A stretch of 64,000 nt of DNA, taken from Streptomyces sp. NBC_01232 (GTDB taxonomy: Bacteria > Actinomycetota > Actinomycetes > Streptomycetales > Streptomycetaceae). Positions 15,629-24,014 of the stretch are shown here, piece by piece (position 1 is the stretch's first letter; each line of letters starts with the position of its first letter). The notes beneath the pieces were generated by a model. The model searched no databases and was not told the origin of the DNA. It saw only the letters and a program-made list of their open reading frames with translations. The translations under genes and the position numbers were made by a program. The stretch covers positions 7,803,001 to 7,867,000 of the forward strand of contig NZ_CP108518.1 of NCBI RefSeq assembly GCF_035989885.1, given 5' to 3'.

Positions 15629-17131
15629 TCAGTCCGTCAGCCGCTCGGCGGCCCGGCGGACGCCGTCGGCGGCCTTCGCGCACCGCTCTGCGTGCCCGAG
15701 CAGGACCATGCGGAACCGCTCGCCGGCCTCGTCCTTGTTCCAGCCGCTGTTCGCGGCGCAGGCCGCGAGGCTCTGCGCGTGCCGCTCCAGCCGGTCGGCG
15801 CTGGCGTGGGCCAGCGCACCGTAGGACTCCGGCGCGTACCCGTACGCGGCGGGAGGTGCGGCCGTCGCCGCGCCGCCCGTCGGCCGCCCTTCGCCCGCTG
15901 CCCGGCCGCAGTCGTCCCGCGGACCGGCGAGGTCCTCGAACGCCACGAGCAGCGTCCGCGGGTCGAGCGTGTCCGGCAGCCGGTCCGCGGTGAACCCCGG
16001 CGCGATCAGCACCGGGCGGACCCGCGCCGTGACCGTCCGTACGACGCCCTCGGCGACGAGCGCCGCGAACCGCGCCGCCGCGCACCCGGCCGGGGACCCG
16101 CACAGCGCCGCGGGACCCGGATCCCGGTCCGGGCCGACCGCCTCGTCCGGGCCGCGCAGCCAGGCGGGCGCCCGCAGGATCTCGGTCCCCGCCCCGATCG
16201 CGAGGTCCTCCCAGACGAACGGCGCCCGCACCGGGTACACGGCTGCGGTCACCGGCGGATAGCGGCGCAGGGCCTCGCCCACGGCGTCCCGCGGGGACAC
16301 GGCGGCGCCCGCGGCGAGCAGCGCCAGCGCCTGCAGCGCGGTCCCGGCGGAGGCCTCGGAGACCAGGGCGAGAGTGTGCGCGAGGGCCGGGACCGCGGCG
16401 TCCGCACCGACACCGCGGGCCGTCAGCCGCCCCGCGAGCGAAGCGGGGTCCGGGTCGGCCAGGTGCAGGTCCAGCCGACGGCGCAGGGCCGCGGACCCGG
16501 CGCCGTACGAGCGGTCGCCCGCGGCCGCCGTCGCGACCGCGATCACCTCGCTCAGCAGGGTGTCCGGGGCGGCCCCGGCGCCCGCCACCACGCGCCGGCT
16601 CAGCCGCAGCATGCTCCGGTACCACGCGTGCCACTCCAGGGTGCCGTCCCCGCGGCGGGCCGCGACCGCCCGGTCCACGTCCTCGGCGAGCAGGGCGTCC
16701 AGCGACTCCGGCGCCTCCAGTGCCTCCGGGCCCTCGGCCGGTGCAGCCGATGCCTCGCGGTCCAGTGGTGCGTGCGGGGACAGGCCGTACCGCTGTCCGC
16801 CCGCGGTGAGTCCGGACACGGGTCCCAGCGCGCCCGCCTCGTCGGCCCGGGTGAGCAGCCCTTCGGTGTCACCGGCGGTCAGCGGCACCAGGAAGGAGCC
16901 GTACGGGGTGCTCAGCCGGACCGGGCGTCCGGACCGGGTGCGGCGCAGGTGCGCGAGCAGCCGGCGCGTCAGCCCGTCCCGGGTCAGGGCGTCCAGCCCC
17001 AGCGCGCGGGCCGGGGCGTCCGTCCACGGCAGGCGCTGGGCGACCATGGCCGCGCTGAACACGGCGTTCTCCAGGGGCCGGGCCGTCGCGGGCCGTCGCG
17101 CCGCCGTGGCCGGGCTGTCGGCAGTGGTCAT
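15629..17131 (-). CDS. Cytochrome P450-like protein with C-terminal extension
   Basis: A 500-residue protein with P450 landmarks in order: an I-helix-like segment (about 245-275), the K-helix ExxR (E286-ALR-R289 in EALRRYPPVTAAVYPV), and a cysteine loop with C350 in AALCGSPAGCAAARFAALVA, followed by an L-helix-like stretch. The loop departs from the canonical FxxGxxxCxG, as in CPAR-type variants, so haem binding is plausible but unproven. Residues about 430-500 form an extra helical tail (GALAHASADRLERHAQSLAACAAN). It lies 19 nt downstream of the lipase-like gene and just upstream of fabH. Likely substrate is a lipid intermediate (inference). Confidence 0.62.
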   Translation of the reverse strand: MTTADSPATAARRPATARPLENAVFSAAMVAQRLPWTDAPARALGLDALTRDGLTRRLLAHLRRTRSGRPVRLSTPYGSFLVPLTAGDTEGLLTRADEAGALGPVSGLTAGGQRYGLSPHAPLDREASAAPAEGPEALEAPESLDALLAEDVDRAVAARRGDGTLEWHAWYRSMLRLSRRVVAGAGAAPDTLLSEVIAVATAAAGDRSYGAGSAALRRRLDLHLADPDPASLAGRLTARGVGADAAVPALAHTLALVSEASAGTALQALALLAAGAAVSPRDAVGEALRRYPPVTAAVYPVRAPFVWEDLAIGAGTEILRAPAWLRGPDEAVGPDRDPGPAALCGSPAGCAAARFAALVAEGVVRTVTARVRPVLIAPGFTADRLPDTLDPRTLLVAFEDLAGPRDDCGRAAGEGRPTGGAATAAPPAAYGYAPESYGALAHASADRLERHAQSLAACAANSGWNKDEAGERFRMVLLGHAERCAKAADGVRRAAERLTD

Positions 17132-17150
17132 CGGTCGGTCTCCCTCGTGG

Positions 17151-18632
17151 TCACTTGTCGCGGAGCATGTACGGCTGGTTGCCGACGACTTCGCCGTCGT
17201 AGGCGCTGATCAGCTTGTTGACGTGCTCCCGGTAGTGCGTCAGCTCCCCGCGCAGCGTGTCGGAGTACGCCTGCGGGGCGTGCGACAGCGGGTAGTCGTA
17301 CGACTCGTCCAGCCAGGCCAGTTCGACCCAGCTCGCGGGGATGTCGTTGGGCGAGGCCGGTCCGCGGCCGTCCAGCATCGGGATCACGTCGTGCTTGTTG
17401 ACGAGGCTGATGACCCGAGTGGTGTGGTCGGCGGGCCGCTTGCCGTCGATCGGCGAGCCCACCGTGATCACGTGGGTGACCCGGTAGGTGGACGACACCT
17501 CGACGTCGGCCGCGAGGTTCATCGCGGTGAGACCGCCCAGGCTGTGCCCGACGATCATGAGTTCCGACCCGGCCGGGACCCCGGCGCGCAGCAGCAGCTT
17601 CCTCGCGGCGCGCGTGTACGTGGTGTCCGTGCGCAGCAGTCCGTCGAAGGCGCCGACCAGGTCCTGCGGGGTGCTGTTGCTCAGCAGGCCGAAGCTCGTC
17701 CCCGGAAGCAGCAGGACGTGCCGGACGGCGCCGTCGGCGCAGGCGACGCGGCGCAGCAGCACCAGGCCGTGGTTGCCGAGGGCGCCGATGTCGCCCACGT
17801 AACTGACGATGTCGTTGCGGGACGTGGCGAGGACCTTCGCCAGGATCGCGTCCGGCTCGGTGCGTTCGGCCCGGCCCGGCCCGGGGTTGAGGAACTTCAG
17901 CACGGAACTGGGCAGTCCGAAGAAGGGGTCGGTGGTCGGCACTCCGCCGGCGAGCGTCACCCAGGAGAACTCGTCGTTGACGGGGTTCTCGTCGAGCAGC
18001 CCGAGCAGGGCCAGCAGTTCCATGATCACGGGACTGATCGTGGTCAGGGCGCGGGTCACGCCGAGCAGCTCGGTCAGCGCGTGCATGGCCCGCAGCGCCT
18101 CCAGCCGGTTCCCCGCCACCATCGCGTCGGTGACGCGCCGGGCCGGCGGCGAGTCCAGGTTGGGGTGCTCGACGGCGGCCGCCTCGATGCGCAGGGCGAA
18201 GGCGTCCACGGCCATGGCCACCTTGGCGGGGCGACGGTGGGTCATGCTCCCGGCCGTCCGGGCCAGTTCGCCGATCAGGCCGCCGTTGGCGCCGAAGCCG
18301 AGCCCCGACGGGCTGGTGAGCGCCCGGGCGCAGGTCACCGCCGTGCCCAGCGCCCAGCCGGGGCGCCGCAGGACCTCCAGCCCGAACCGTCGGCTGAACA
18401 GGGCTCCCGTGAGCTCGGCGCCCGACTGCCGGGCGGTGAGGGCCGCGTCCGCGAGAAGGACGGACGCGAGGACGAGGAGCCCGGCGTCGGTCCGGTCCGG
18501 GGCCGGGGCGCCTTCCGGGACCCGGGCCGCCGGGACGACCGCGGCCGCGGGGGCCGCCCGGTCGCCGACGGCGTCCGGCCCCTCCCGTGCGGGCAACCGC
18601 TGATCCGTGTTCCCGACCACCCGAGGCGTCAC
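17151..18632 (-). CDS. Lipase-like alpha/beta hydrolase
   Basis: A 493-residue protein whose C-terminal half is a lipase-class alpha/beta hydrolase: nucleophile S364 in IVGHSLGGLTA, HVITVGSPIDG, a probable acid in NKHDVIPMLDGRG, and a late His in YDYPLSHAPQAY. The first about 270 residues are Ala/Leu-rich and helical, with no clear signal peptide. The GTG at 18632 follows AGAGGTACGG; the same frame stays open far upstream but only as shadow sequence. It is first in the operon with the P450-like gene and fabH. It could release or trans-acylate an acyl product; specificity cannot be read from sequence. Confidence 0.7.
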   Translation of the reverse strand: MTPRVVGNTDQRLPAREGPDAVGDRAAPAAAVVPAARVPEGAPAPDRTDAGLLVLASVLLADAALTARQSGAELTGALFSRRFGLEVLRRPGWALGTAVTCARALTSPSGLGFGANGGLIGELARTAGSMTHRRPAKVAMAVDAFALRIEAAAVEHPNLDSPPARRVTDAMVAGNRLEALRAMHALTELLGVTRALTTISPVIMELLALLGLLDENPVNDEFSWVTLAGGVPTTDPFFGLPSSVLKFLNPGPGRAERTEPDAILAKVLATSRNDIVSYVGDIGALGNHGLVLLRRVACADGAVRHVLLLPGTSFGLLSNSTPQDLVGAFDGLLRTDTTYTRAARKLLLRAGVPAGSELMIVGHSLGGLTAMNLAADVEVSSTYRVTHVITVGSPIDGKRPADHTTRVISLVNKHDVIPMLDGRGPASPNDIPASWVELAWLDESYDYPLSHAPQAYSDTLRGELTHYREHVNKLISAYDGEVVGNQPYMLRDK

Positions 18633-18980
18633 TTTCCGTACCTCTCGTCCCTGCGCACCGGCCTCGCAGCCGCGCCCGCCCGTACCCGCTGTGTGCGCTG
18701 GCATGGTGGCACCGAATGTGATCGTTTCCGCCCGCTCCGAGGGCGTCCGCCTGCGGTGGAGACCGCGCGGGGCGGTGACGGTCGCCCACCGGACACCCCC
18801 GGGAGCCCGGATCCACGGGCTGTCCGCCGCTCCGCGGGCCGGCGGTGCGCCTGACGGGAGCCGACGGGATTCGACGGGCCCCGGGGGCTGAACGGTGAGC
18901 ACGGGTGTTGACGCGGGGGTGCGACAGGGGGCGCTGTCGGTGGTGACGCTCAGGAGGCAGGCCGAGGGCGTGGCGGGCGC

Positions 18981-19154
18981 CGACGAAGCCTCCGGCTCAC
19001 GGCCGGCCGGGCCCTGGTGGCCGTCCACGACTGGACGTTCCTGTTCGGGCCGATCCCGGTGGCCGGATCGCTCGCGGCCCTCCTCGTCTTCGCCCGGGAG
19101 GTGACACCGGCCGTCCGGCTGCTCGCCAAGGGCTTCGACGGGAACGCCGGATGA
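18981..19154 (+). pseudogene. DUF4386-like membrane protein remnant
   Basis: An isolated frame reads GRALVAVHDWTFLFGP, then soon AREVTPAVRLLAKGFDGNAG and a stop. The first block resembles the HDWTFLxGP core of DUF4386 membrane proteins and the end resembles their C-terminal KGF, with the helices between them missing. It has no start codon context and is best read as a deletion remnant between the lipase-like and polyprenyl-synthase genes. The rest of the 18633-19168 spacer shows no gene. Confidence 0.35.
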
Positions 19155-19168
19155 CGTTCCCGGCGGGC

Positions 19169-20260
19169 TCAGGCCATCCGGTCCACGTTCCACATCGGCA
19201 GGCTCCGGAAGAAGTCCACGGCGTCCGCGCGCCAGTACGGCTCCCAGGACGCGGCCTCGGCCGCCGCGGCCTCCGCGTGCCGCCGGATCTCCGCCTTGAG
19301 CCCGCGGTCGACCCCGGCGGTGCGGGCGATCTCCCTGATCCGGTCGAGACCGCCGTCGGTGCATCCGGGGTCGCCGAGCGCGCCTTCGACCAGGGCCGCC
19401 TCGGTCCCGGTCGTGGCGGCCAGGAGCGCGCGGACGGCGTAGGTGCGGCGGCCCGAACGGATGTCGGCCCCGGTGGACTTCGCCTCGGCCGCCGTGTCGT
19501 CGCCGGACGGGCCGAAGAGGTCGAGGAAGTCGTCGCGCATCTGCTCGGAGATGCCCACCAGCCGTGCGTACCGGTGCAGTCGGGCGCGGTGCGGCGCAAG
19601 ATCCTCGCCCGCGGCCAGCAGGCCCATCGTCAGAGGTGCGAGGACCGAGTACCGCGCGCTCTTGAAGTCGGTGACGGTGTGCAGGAATTCCTCGTCGGGC
19701 AGTGCATGGGAGTCCCGTTCCAGGTCGGCCAGCTGCCCGGCCACGGTCTCCGCCGCGGTGCGGGTGTGTATGCCGAGCAGGGCCTGGCGGAGCTCGGCCG
19801 GAACCGGCGCCTCCAGCAGCACCTGCGTGGACAGGAACGCGGCGAGGTCCCCGGCCAGCACCGCGAGCCCGAGGGCGGTGGCGTCCTGGCCGGGGAACTC
19901 CCGGCGGTACGCGTAGTACGTCGAGGGGCCGCCTCGGCGCAGGGGCGCGTCGTCGATGATGTCGTCGTGCACGAGCCCGTGCGTCTGGAGCAGCTCGATG
20001 CTCAGCGCCGCCTCCAGCAGCCCCGGCACCTCGTCGGTGGTGACCAGCCGGGCCGCCTCGTACAGCAGGACGACCCGCAGCCGCTTGCCGCCGCGCATCG
20101 AAAACTCCCGCAGGAGCTCGAGGCACCGGGGGACGTACCGGCTCGGCACGGGGACGTCGAAGCGCCCGGGGAGGCCGTCGAAGTACTGCTCGAACCGGGC
20201 GTCGAAGCGGGTCCGGTGCGCGGCGACGCGCTCGAAGGCGGCGGTGACGTTGGCATGCAT
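19169..20260 (-). CDS. Polyprenyl diphosphate synthase (GGPP-type)
   Basis: A 363-residue trans-prenyltransferase: GGKRLR near residue 57-62, first aspartate-rich motif D99-D100-I-I-D103, second motif D243-D244-F-L-D247, and the K/Q contacts between them (FKSARYSVLAPL). It condenses isopentenyl with allylic diphosphates, giving GGPP or a longer chain. Residues just before the first motif (SIELLQTHGLVHDD) include no bulky aromatic, which would permit C20 or longer (inference). There is no terpene cyclase or phytoene synthase nearby, so the prenyl product presumably feeds the adjacent lipid cluster or general quinone/carotenoid metabolism. Confidence 0.88.
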   Translation of the reverse strand: MHANVTAAFERVAAHRTRFDARFEQYFDGLPGRFDVPVPSRYVPRCLELLREFSMRGGKRLRVVLLYEAARLVTTDEVPGLLEAALSIELLQTHGLVHDDIIDDAPLRRGGPSTYYAYRREFPGQDATALGLAVLAGDLAAFLSTQVLLEAPVPAELRQALLGIHTRTAAETVAGQLADLERDSHALPDEEFLHTVTDFKSARYSVLAPLTMGLLAAGEDLAPHRARLHRYARLVGISEQMRDDFLDLFGPSGDDTAAEAKSTGADIRSGRRTYAVRALLAATTGTEAALVEGALGDPGCTDGGLDRIREIARTAGVDRGLKAEIRRHAEAAAAEAASWEPYWRADAVDFFRSLPMWNVDRMA

Positions 20261-20309
20261 GGAGATCAGTATCGGTGACCGCCGGGAGCCACCGCCCGGC
20301 GCGCACTTC

Positions 20310-20744
20310 CTACCAGGCGGCCCGGCAGTTCAGCAGCTTGGTGGTGCCGACCTTGCGGTCGCAGGCGTAGGCCTTCACGTCCTTCTTGTTCTTGAAGGTC
20401 CAGCTCTTCGAACCGTTGACCACCGCCACGTAGTTGGTGACGGGGTGCCAGGCACCGCCCTTCCAGTCCTGGTACGAGAGGGCGAGAACGGCCTCGTAGC
20501 CGTCGCCCGCCACCTTGTCCCTGGCCGTGGCGCCCTTGAACGATCCGGCGTAGATCTTTTCGTTGGTCTGGGGGATCGTCCCCGACACGTGGTACTCGTA
20601 CGTACCGCTGATCTCGGCCTTGCCGGTGGAGGAGGTCTTGTTGAAGCCGAAGGTGGCCGCGGCGGCGGTGCCGGCCAGCCCGATGACGAGGGCCGAGGCG
20701 GCGGCGGATGCTCCGACGAGCGTGCGCTTCGCGAGCGAGGTCAT
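20310..20744 (-). CDS. Small secreted protein of unknown function
   Basis: A 144-residue protein with a clear Sec signal peptide: basic MTSLAKRTL, a hydrophobic core and a cleavage site near GTAAAA|TFGFN (about residue 30). The mature part of about 115 residues is Lys/Tyr-rich and contains two cysteines (YACDRK, LLNCRAAW) that can form one disulfide near the C-terminus. The start follows GGGAGA with good spacing. It is transcribed away from the two-component system next door. Family not recognised. Confidence 0.65.
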   Translation of the reverse strand: MTSLAKRTLVGASAAASALVIGLAGTAAAATFGFNKTSSTGKAEISGTYEYHVSGTIPQTNEKIYAGSFKGATARDKVAGDGYEAVLALSYQDWKGGAWHPVTNYVAVVNGSKSWTFKNKKDVKAYACDRKVGTTKLLNCRAAW

Positions 20745-20958
20745 GACTGTGTCTCCCTTTTCCGGGGAATCGAAGGACGAGCGGGTGCGCCGCCACCATC
20801 CCGTGCTGCGTTGGGTGGCCGGCCAGACAGAAAGCTAGGCGAGCAGGGGGCCACACAGCGGCACGCACCGGGATGATTCGGATCTCCACCCGGTGCGGGT
20901 GTCGCGCGGCCCGCCTGCAACCGTGGCGGTAGCGGGGGATGCGGGCGCGGTAGGGCCC

Positions 20959-20975
20959 GGTCCTGCGGCAGGACC
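20959..20975 (+). promoter_or_regulatory. Inverted repeat ahead of the histidine-kinase gene
   Basis: GGTCCTG-CGG-CAGGACC is a perfect 7-bp repeat 37 nt before the kinase start. It could be an operator, perhaps for autoregulation by the adjacent response regulator, or an RNA hairpin. Confidence 0.3.
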
Positions 20976-21011
20976 ATGGCCCGGCCGTGCGCCGGCCCGT
21001 AGGCTGCGCCG

Positions 21012-22301
21012 ATGCACGCTCGATTCGGATTCCCCGACGGGCTCGGGGGACGGCGGTCGCTGGTCGTCGACTCGCTGCTCGCGCTGGGCTACGTCGGCGC
21101 CGGGCTGCTGCTCGGGCGGGAGCAACCACCGGCCGGCTGGCGGTCCGTGGACGAGCTCGGGGCGGTCCTGACCGCGCTGGTGGGTCTCGTCCTGCTGGCC
21201 CGCCACATCGCGCCCGTCGCGGTGTTCGCCGCCAGCTGCGCGCTGTGGACCCTGTTCATCGCCTGCGGCTACTGGCCGGTGGTCAATTCGATGCCCCCGC
21301 TCCTGGGCCTGTACACGGTGGCGGCGACCCGCCGCGCGCGCCCCTCCGTCGTGTGCGCGGCCGTCGTGGCCGGGATCTGGGTGTACGCGGGGCTGAGCAA
21401 CCCCGACAACAGCTCCATGCCCACCGTCCTCGCCCAGGCCGTCCTGTTCCCGGCCGTCGTCCTCGTCGTCGGGCGCGGCTCGGGAGCCCTCGCCGAGAGG
21501 AACCGGCAGTTCGCCGAACTGACCGCCCAACTGCGTGCGCAGCAGGCGGAGAACGCCCTGCGGGTGCTCACGGAGGAGCGGGTGCGCATCGCGCGTGAAC
21601 TGCACGATGTGGTCGCGCACCACATGTCGGTGATCTCGCTGCAGGCCGGCATGGCCTCGTACGTCTTCCCCACCGACCCGGCGTCGAGCCGGCGGGCCCT
21701 GGACACCATCGCCGACACCAGCAGGGAGGCGCTGGAGGAGATGCGCCGCATGCTCGTACTGCTGCGTGTCGGCCAGGAAGGGGCGGGACAGCGGGAAGGG
21801 CGGGCGCATGCGGACGGGGCGGACGCGCTGGAGGACGGCGCCGCCGACGCCCCGGCCCCCGGGCTCGACCTGCTCGACAGGCTGCTCGAGCGGGTGCGGG
21901 GCGCGGGGGCCGAGGTCACCATGGAGGTCACCGGATCCCCCGCCCGGCTTCCGCAGGGCATGGCCCTGTGCGTCTACCGGGTGGTCCAGGAAGCGCTGAC
22001 GAACGTGCTCAAGCACGCGGGGCCGACCAGGGCCGCAGTCACGATCGGCTACGAACGACACACCGTCGTGGTGTGCGTGACGGACGAAGGAAGCGGCAAG
22101 TTCCAGCCAAACACCGGGGTTTCACCTGGTCACGGCTTGATCGGTATGCGGGAACGCGCGAGCATCTACGGCGGGTCGGTCACCGCCGGCCCCCGCGCCC
22201 TCGGCGGGTTCGAGGTACGGCTCACCCTTCCGGCACCCACCACCAGTGACCGGCCGGGTGGCCTCCCGGCCCCGGGTTCCGGGGACGTCCGTTCCCGATG
22301 A
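21012..22301 (+). CDS. Two-component sensor histidine kinase (NarL/DesK type)
   Basis: A 429-residue membrane kinase with four to five N-terminal transmembrane helices (about 15-155), a HisKA_3 dimerisation segment with phospho-His H198 in RIARELHDVVAHHMSVI, and a HATPase domain (about 310-410: VVQEALTNVLKHAG N-box; VTDEGSG; HGLIGMRERA G-box). No large extracellular loop exists, so the signal is probably sensed within the membrane. A 15-nt gap to the response regulator marks an operon. Target genes are unknown; the neighbouring secreted protein is a candidate. Confidence 0.9.
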   Translation: MHARFGFPDGLGGRRSLVVDSLLALGYVGAGLLLGREQPPAGWRSVDELGAVLTALVGLVLLARHIAPVAVFAASCALWTLFIACGYWPVVNSMPPLLGLYTVAATRRARPSVVCAAVVAGIWVYAGLSNPDNSSMPTVLAQAVLFPAVVLVVGRGSGALAERNRQFAELTAQLRAQQAENALRVLTEERVRIARELHDVVAHHMSVISLQAGMASYVFPTDPASSRRALDTIADTSREALEEMRRMLVLLRVGQEGAGQREGRAHADGADALEDGAADAPAPGLDLLDRLLERVRGAGAEVTMEVTGSPARLPQGMALCVYRVVQEALTNVLKHAGPTRAAVTIGYERHTVVVCVTDEGSGKFQPNTGVSPGHGLIGMRERASIYGGSVTAGPRALGGFEVRLTLPAPTTSDRPGGLPAPGSGDVRSR

Positions 22302-22316
22302 GGACTGGAATCTGCG

Positions 22317-23024
22317 ATGCCCACGGTCCTGGTGGTCGACGATCAACTGCTCATCCGTGCCGGGCTCGTGTCCCTGCTCAACGCCGCGCCGGGGCTGACC
22401 GTGGTCGGTGAGGCGTGCGACGGGGACGAAGCCGTCCGCCGGGCCGAGGCCACCGCGCCCGATGTCATCCTCATGGACCTCCGGATGCCGGGCACCGACG
22501 GCATCACCGCGACCCGACGCATCCTCGGACGGGCGGGTGACACGGCGCCGAGGATCCTGGTGCTGACGACCTTCGACCTCGACGAATACGTCTACAACGC
22601 CCTGCGCGCGGGCGCCTGCGGCTTCCTCCTCAAGGAGACGCCGCCCGAGCGCCTGATCGCCGCCATCCACACCGTGGCCTCCGGCGACATGCTCTTCGCG
22701 CCGACCGTCACCCGACGCCTGATCGAGGCGTACCACCCGGGGCCGACGCCGCCGGAGGCCGTCGCCCCCGAGTGGGACACCGTCACCGGCCGGGAACGCG
22801 ACGTCCTGCGGCTCGTGGCCACCGGCGCGACGAACACGGAGGTCGCCGGACGGCTCTTCATCAGCGAGGCCACCGTGAAGACCCACCTGAACCGGGCGAT
22901 GGCCAAGCTCGGACTGTCCAGCCGCGCCCAGGTCGTCGTCTTCGCGTACGAGACCGCACTCGTGACGCCCGGTGGCCCGACGGCCCTGCCCTCCCCCCGG
23001 AGCCCGGCGGGCGGGGCGGGCTGA
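22317..23024 (+). CDS. NarL-family response regulator
   Basis: A 235-residue protein with an intact receiver (D8, D9 acidic pair; phosphoacceptor D54 in ILMDLRMPG; the switch Thr in LVLTTFD; Lys in FLLKET) and a LuxR HTH (about 155-215: VTGRERDVLRLVATGATNTEVA, EATVKTHLNRAMAKLGLSSR). The cognate kinase gene lies 15 nt upstream. About 20 residues at the C-terminus are Pro/Gly-rich and probably disordered. Confidence 0.92.
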   Translation: MPTVLVVDDQLLIRAGLVSLLNAAPGLTVVGEACDGDEAVRRAEATAPDVILMDLRMPGTDGITATRRILGRAGDTAPRILVLTTFDLDEYVYNALRAGACGFLLKETPPERLIAAIHTVASGDMLFAPTVTRRLIEAYHPGPTPPEAVAPEWDTVTGRERDVLRLVATGATNTEVAGRLFISEATVKTHLNRAMAKLGLSSRAQVVVFAYETALVTPGGPTALPSPRSPAGGAG

Positions 23025-23030
23025 CGGCAG

Positions 23031-23045
23031 GATCCGAAAGAGACG
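23031..23045. repeat. Solo end of a dispersed inverted-repeat element
   Basis: GATCCGAAAGAGACG here is identical over 15 nt to the complement of the left end of the 184-bp element at 62399-62582. It starts 7 nt after the response-regulator stop codon. Only one end is present, so this is either a remnant of the same element or a shared short motif. Confidence 0.4.
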
Positions 23046-23092
23046 GCCTGGCTGCCCCCACAATGGAGGCCGGTGAGCGGGAGGGGCGCGGC

Positions 23093-23875
23093 ATGGCGGA
23101 CGATCAGGGCTCGGTACGGGTGGAGCGGGAGGGTCCCGTATTCACGGTGATCCTGAGCAGGCCGGAGGTGCGCAACGCAGTCGACGGCCCGACGGCGCAG
23201 CAACTGGCCGACGCCTTCCGTGAATTCGAGAACGACGAGAACGCGGCCGTCGCCGTCCTCTGGGGCGAGGGCGGAACCTTCTGCGCGGGCGCCGACCTCA
23301 AGGCCATCGGCACCGAACGCGGAAACCGCGTACGCCCCTCGGGCGACGGGCCCATGGGACCGACCCGGATGCGGCTCGGCAAGCCGGTGATCGCCGCCGT
23401 CGCGGGGCACGCGGTCGCAGGAGGCCTGGAGCTGGCGCTCTGGTGCGATCTGCGGGTCGCGGAGGAGGACGCGGTGTTCGGCGTCTTCTGCCGCCGCTGG
23501 GGCGTGCCGCTCATCGACGGCGGCACGGTGCGCCTGCCCCGCCTGATCGGTGAGAGCCGCGCCATGGACCTGATCCTGACGGGCCGTCCGGTCACCGCCG
23601 CGGAGGCGCACGGGATCGGCCTGGCCAACCGCGTGGTCCCCGTGGGCCGCTCGCGGGCGGCCGCCGAGGAACTGGCCCGCGAGATCGCCGGGTTCCCCCG
23701 GCTCTGCCTGCGCCACGACCGGATGTCCGTCCTCGAACAGCACGGACTGTCCGAGACGGACGCTTTGGCGGGCGAACTCCGGCACGGGATGGTGCCCCTG
23801 ACCGCGGGCGAAACGCAGGCGGGAGCGGGCTGGTTCGCCTCCGGGGCGGGCCGGCACGGCACCTTCGGCCCCTAG
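23093..23875 (+). CDS. Enoyl-CoA hydratase/isomerase family protein
   Basis: A 260-residue crotonase-fold enzyme. Oxyanion-hole segments are FCAGADLKAI (about 64-73) and AVAGHAVAGGLELALWCDLRVA (about 100-121), followed by the acid-residue region WGVPLIDGGTVRLPRLIG. It acts on CoA-thioesters, most likely as a hydratase in fatty-acid or branched-acid breakdown; the exact substrate cannot be assigned. The ATG at 23093 has GGGAGGGG about 8 nt upstream. It stands alone with its own hairpin terminator. Confidence 0.88.
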   Translation: MADDQGSVRVEREGPVFTVILSRPEVRNAVDGPTAQQLADAFREFENDENAAVAVLWGEGGTFCAGADLKAIGTERGNRVRPSGDGPMGPTRMRLGKPVIAAVAGHAVAGGLELALWCDLRVAEEDAVFGVFCRRWGVPLIDGGTVRLPRLIGESRAMDLILTGRPVTAAEAHGIGLANRVVPVGRSRAAAEELAREIAGFPRLCLRHDRMSVLEQHGLSETDALAGELRHGMVPLTAGETQAGAGWFASGAGRHGTFGP

Positions 23876-23877
23876 GT

Positions 23878-23901
23878 CCTGTCGGGTTCGGGCCCGGCAG
23901 G
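23878..23901 (+). terminator. Hairpin terminator after the enoyl-CoA hydratase gene
   Basis: A 9-bp stem (CCTGTCGGG with CCCGGCAGG, one G-T pair) and a TTCGGG loop start 3 nt after the stop codon, as expected for an intrinsic terminator in high-GC DNA. Confidence 0.65.
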
Positions 23902-23927
23902 CCAGGGCGGTGTGGTCGCGGCCACAA

Positions 23928-23945
23928 CCGGGTTCGGGAACCCGG
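23928..23945. promoter_or_regulatory. Palindrome upstream of the DJ-1/PfpI gene
   Basis: CCGGGTTC-GG-GAACCCGG is a perfect 8-bp inverted repeat, preceded at 23911-23926 by a second dyad (TGTGG-TCGCGG-CCACA). Both lie 70-105 nt before the ATG at 24015, where a repressor could act. No regulator gene is adjacent. Confidence 0.35.
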
Positions 23946-24014
23946 GCATTCACGCCTCCGACTCCTGTCACAGGGGCGGCGTGACCGCCCGGGCGATCGG
24001 AAGGCAGTCATCGG

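Noticed and set aside
18633..20306. Long upstream extension of the lipase-like frame over the polyprenyl-synthase gene
   Set aside because: Low-complexity Arg/Pro/Gly translation; the synthase in another frame has intact catalytic motifs.
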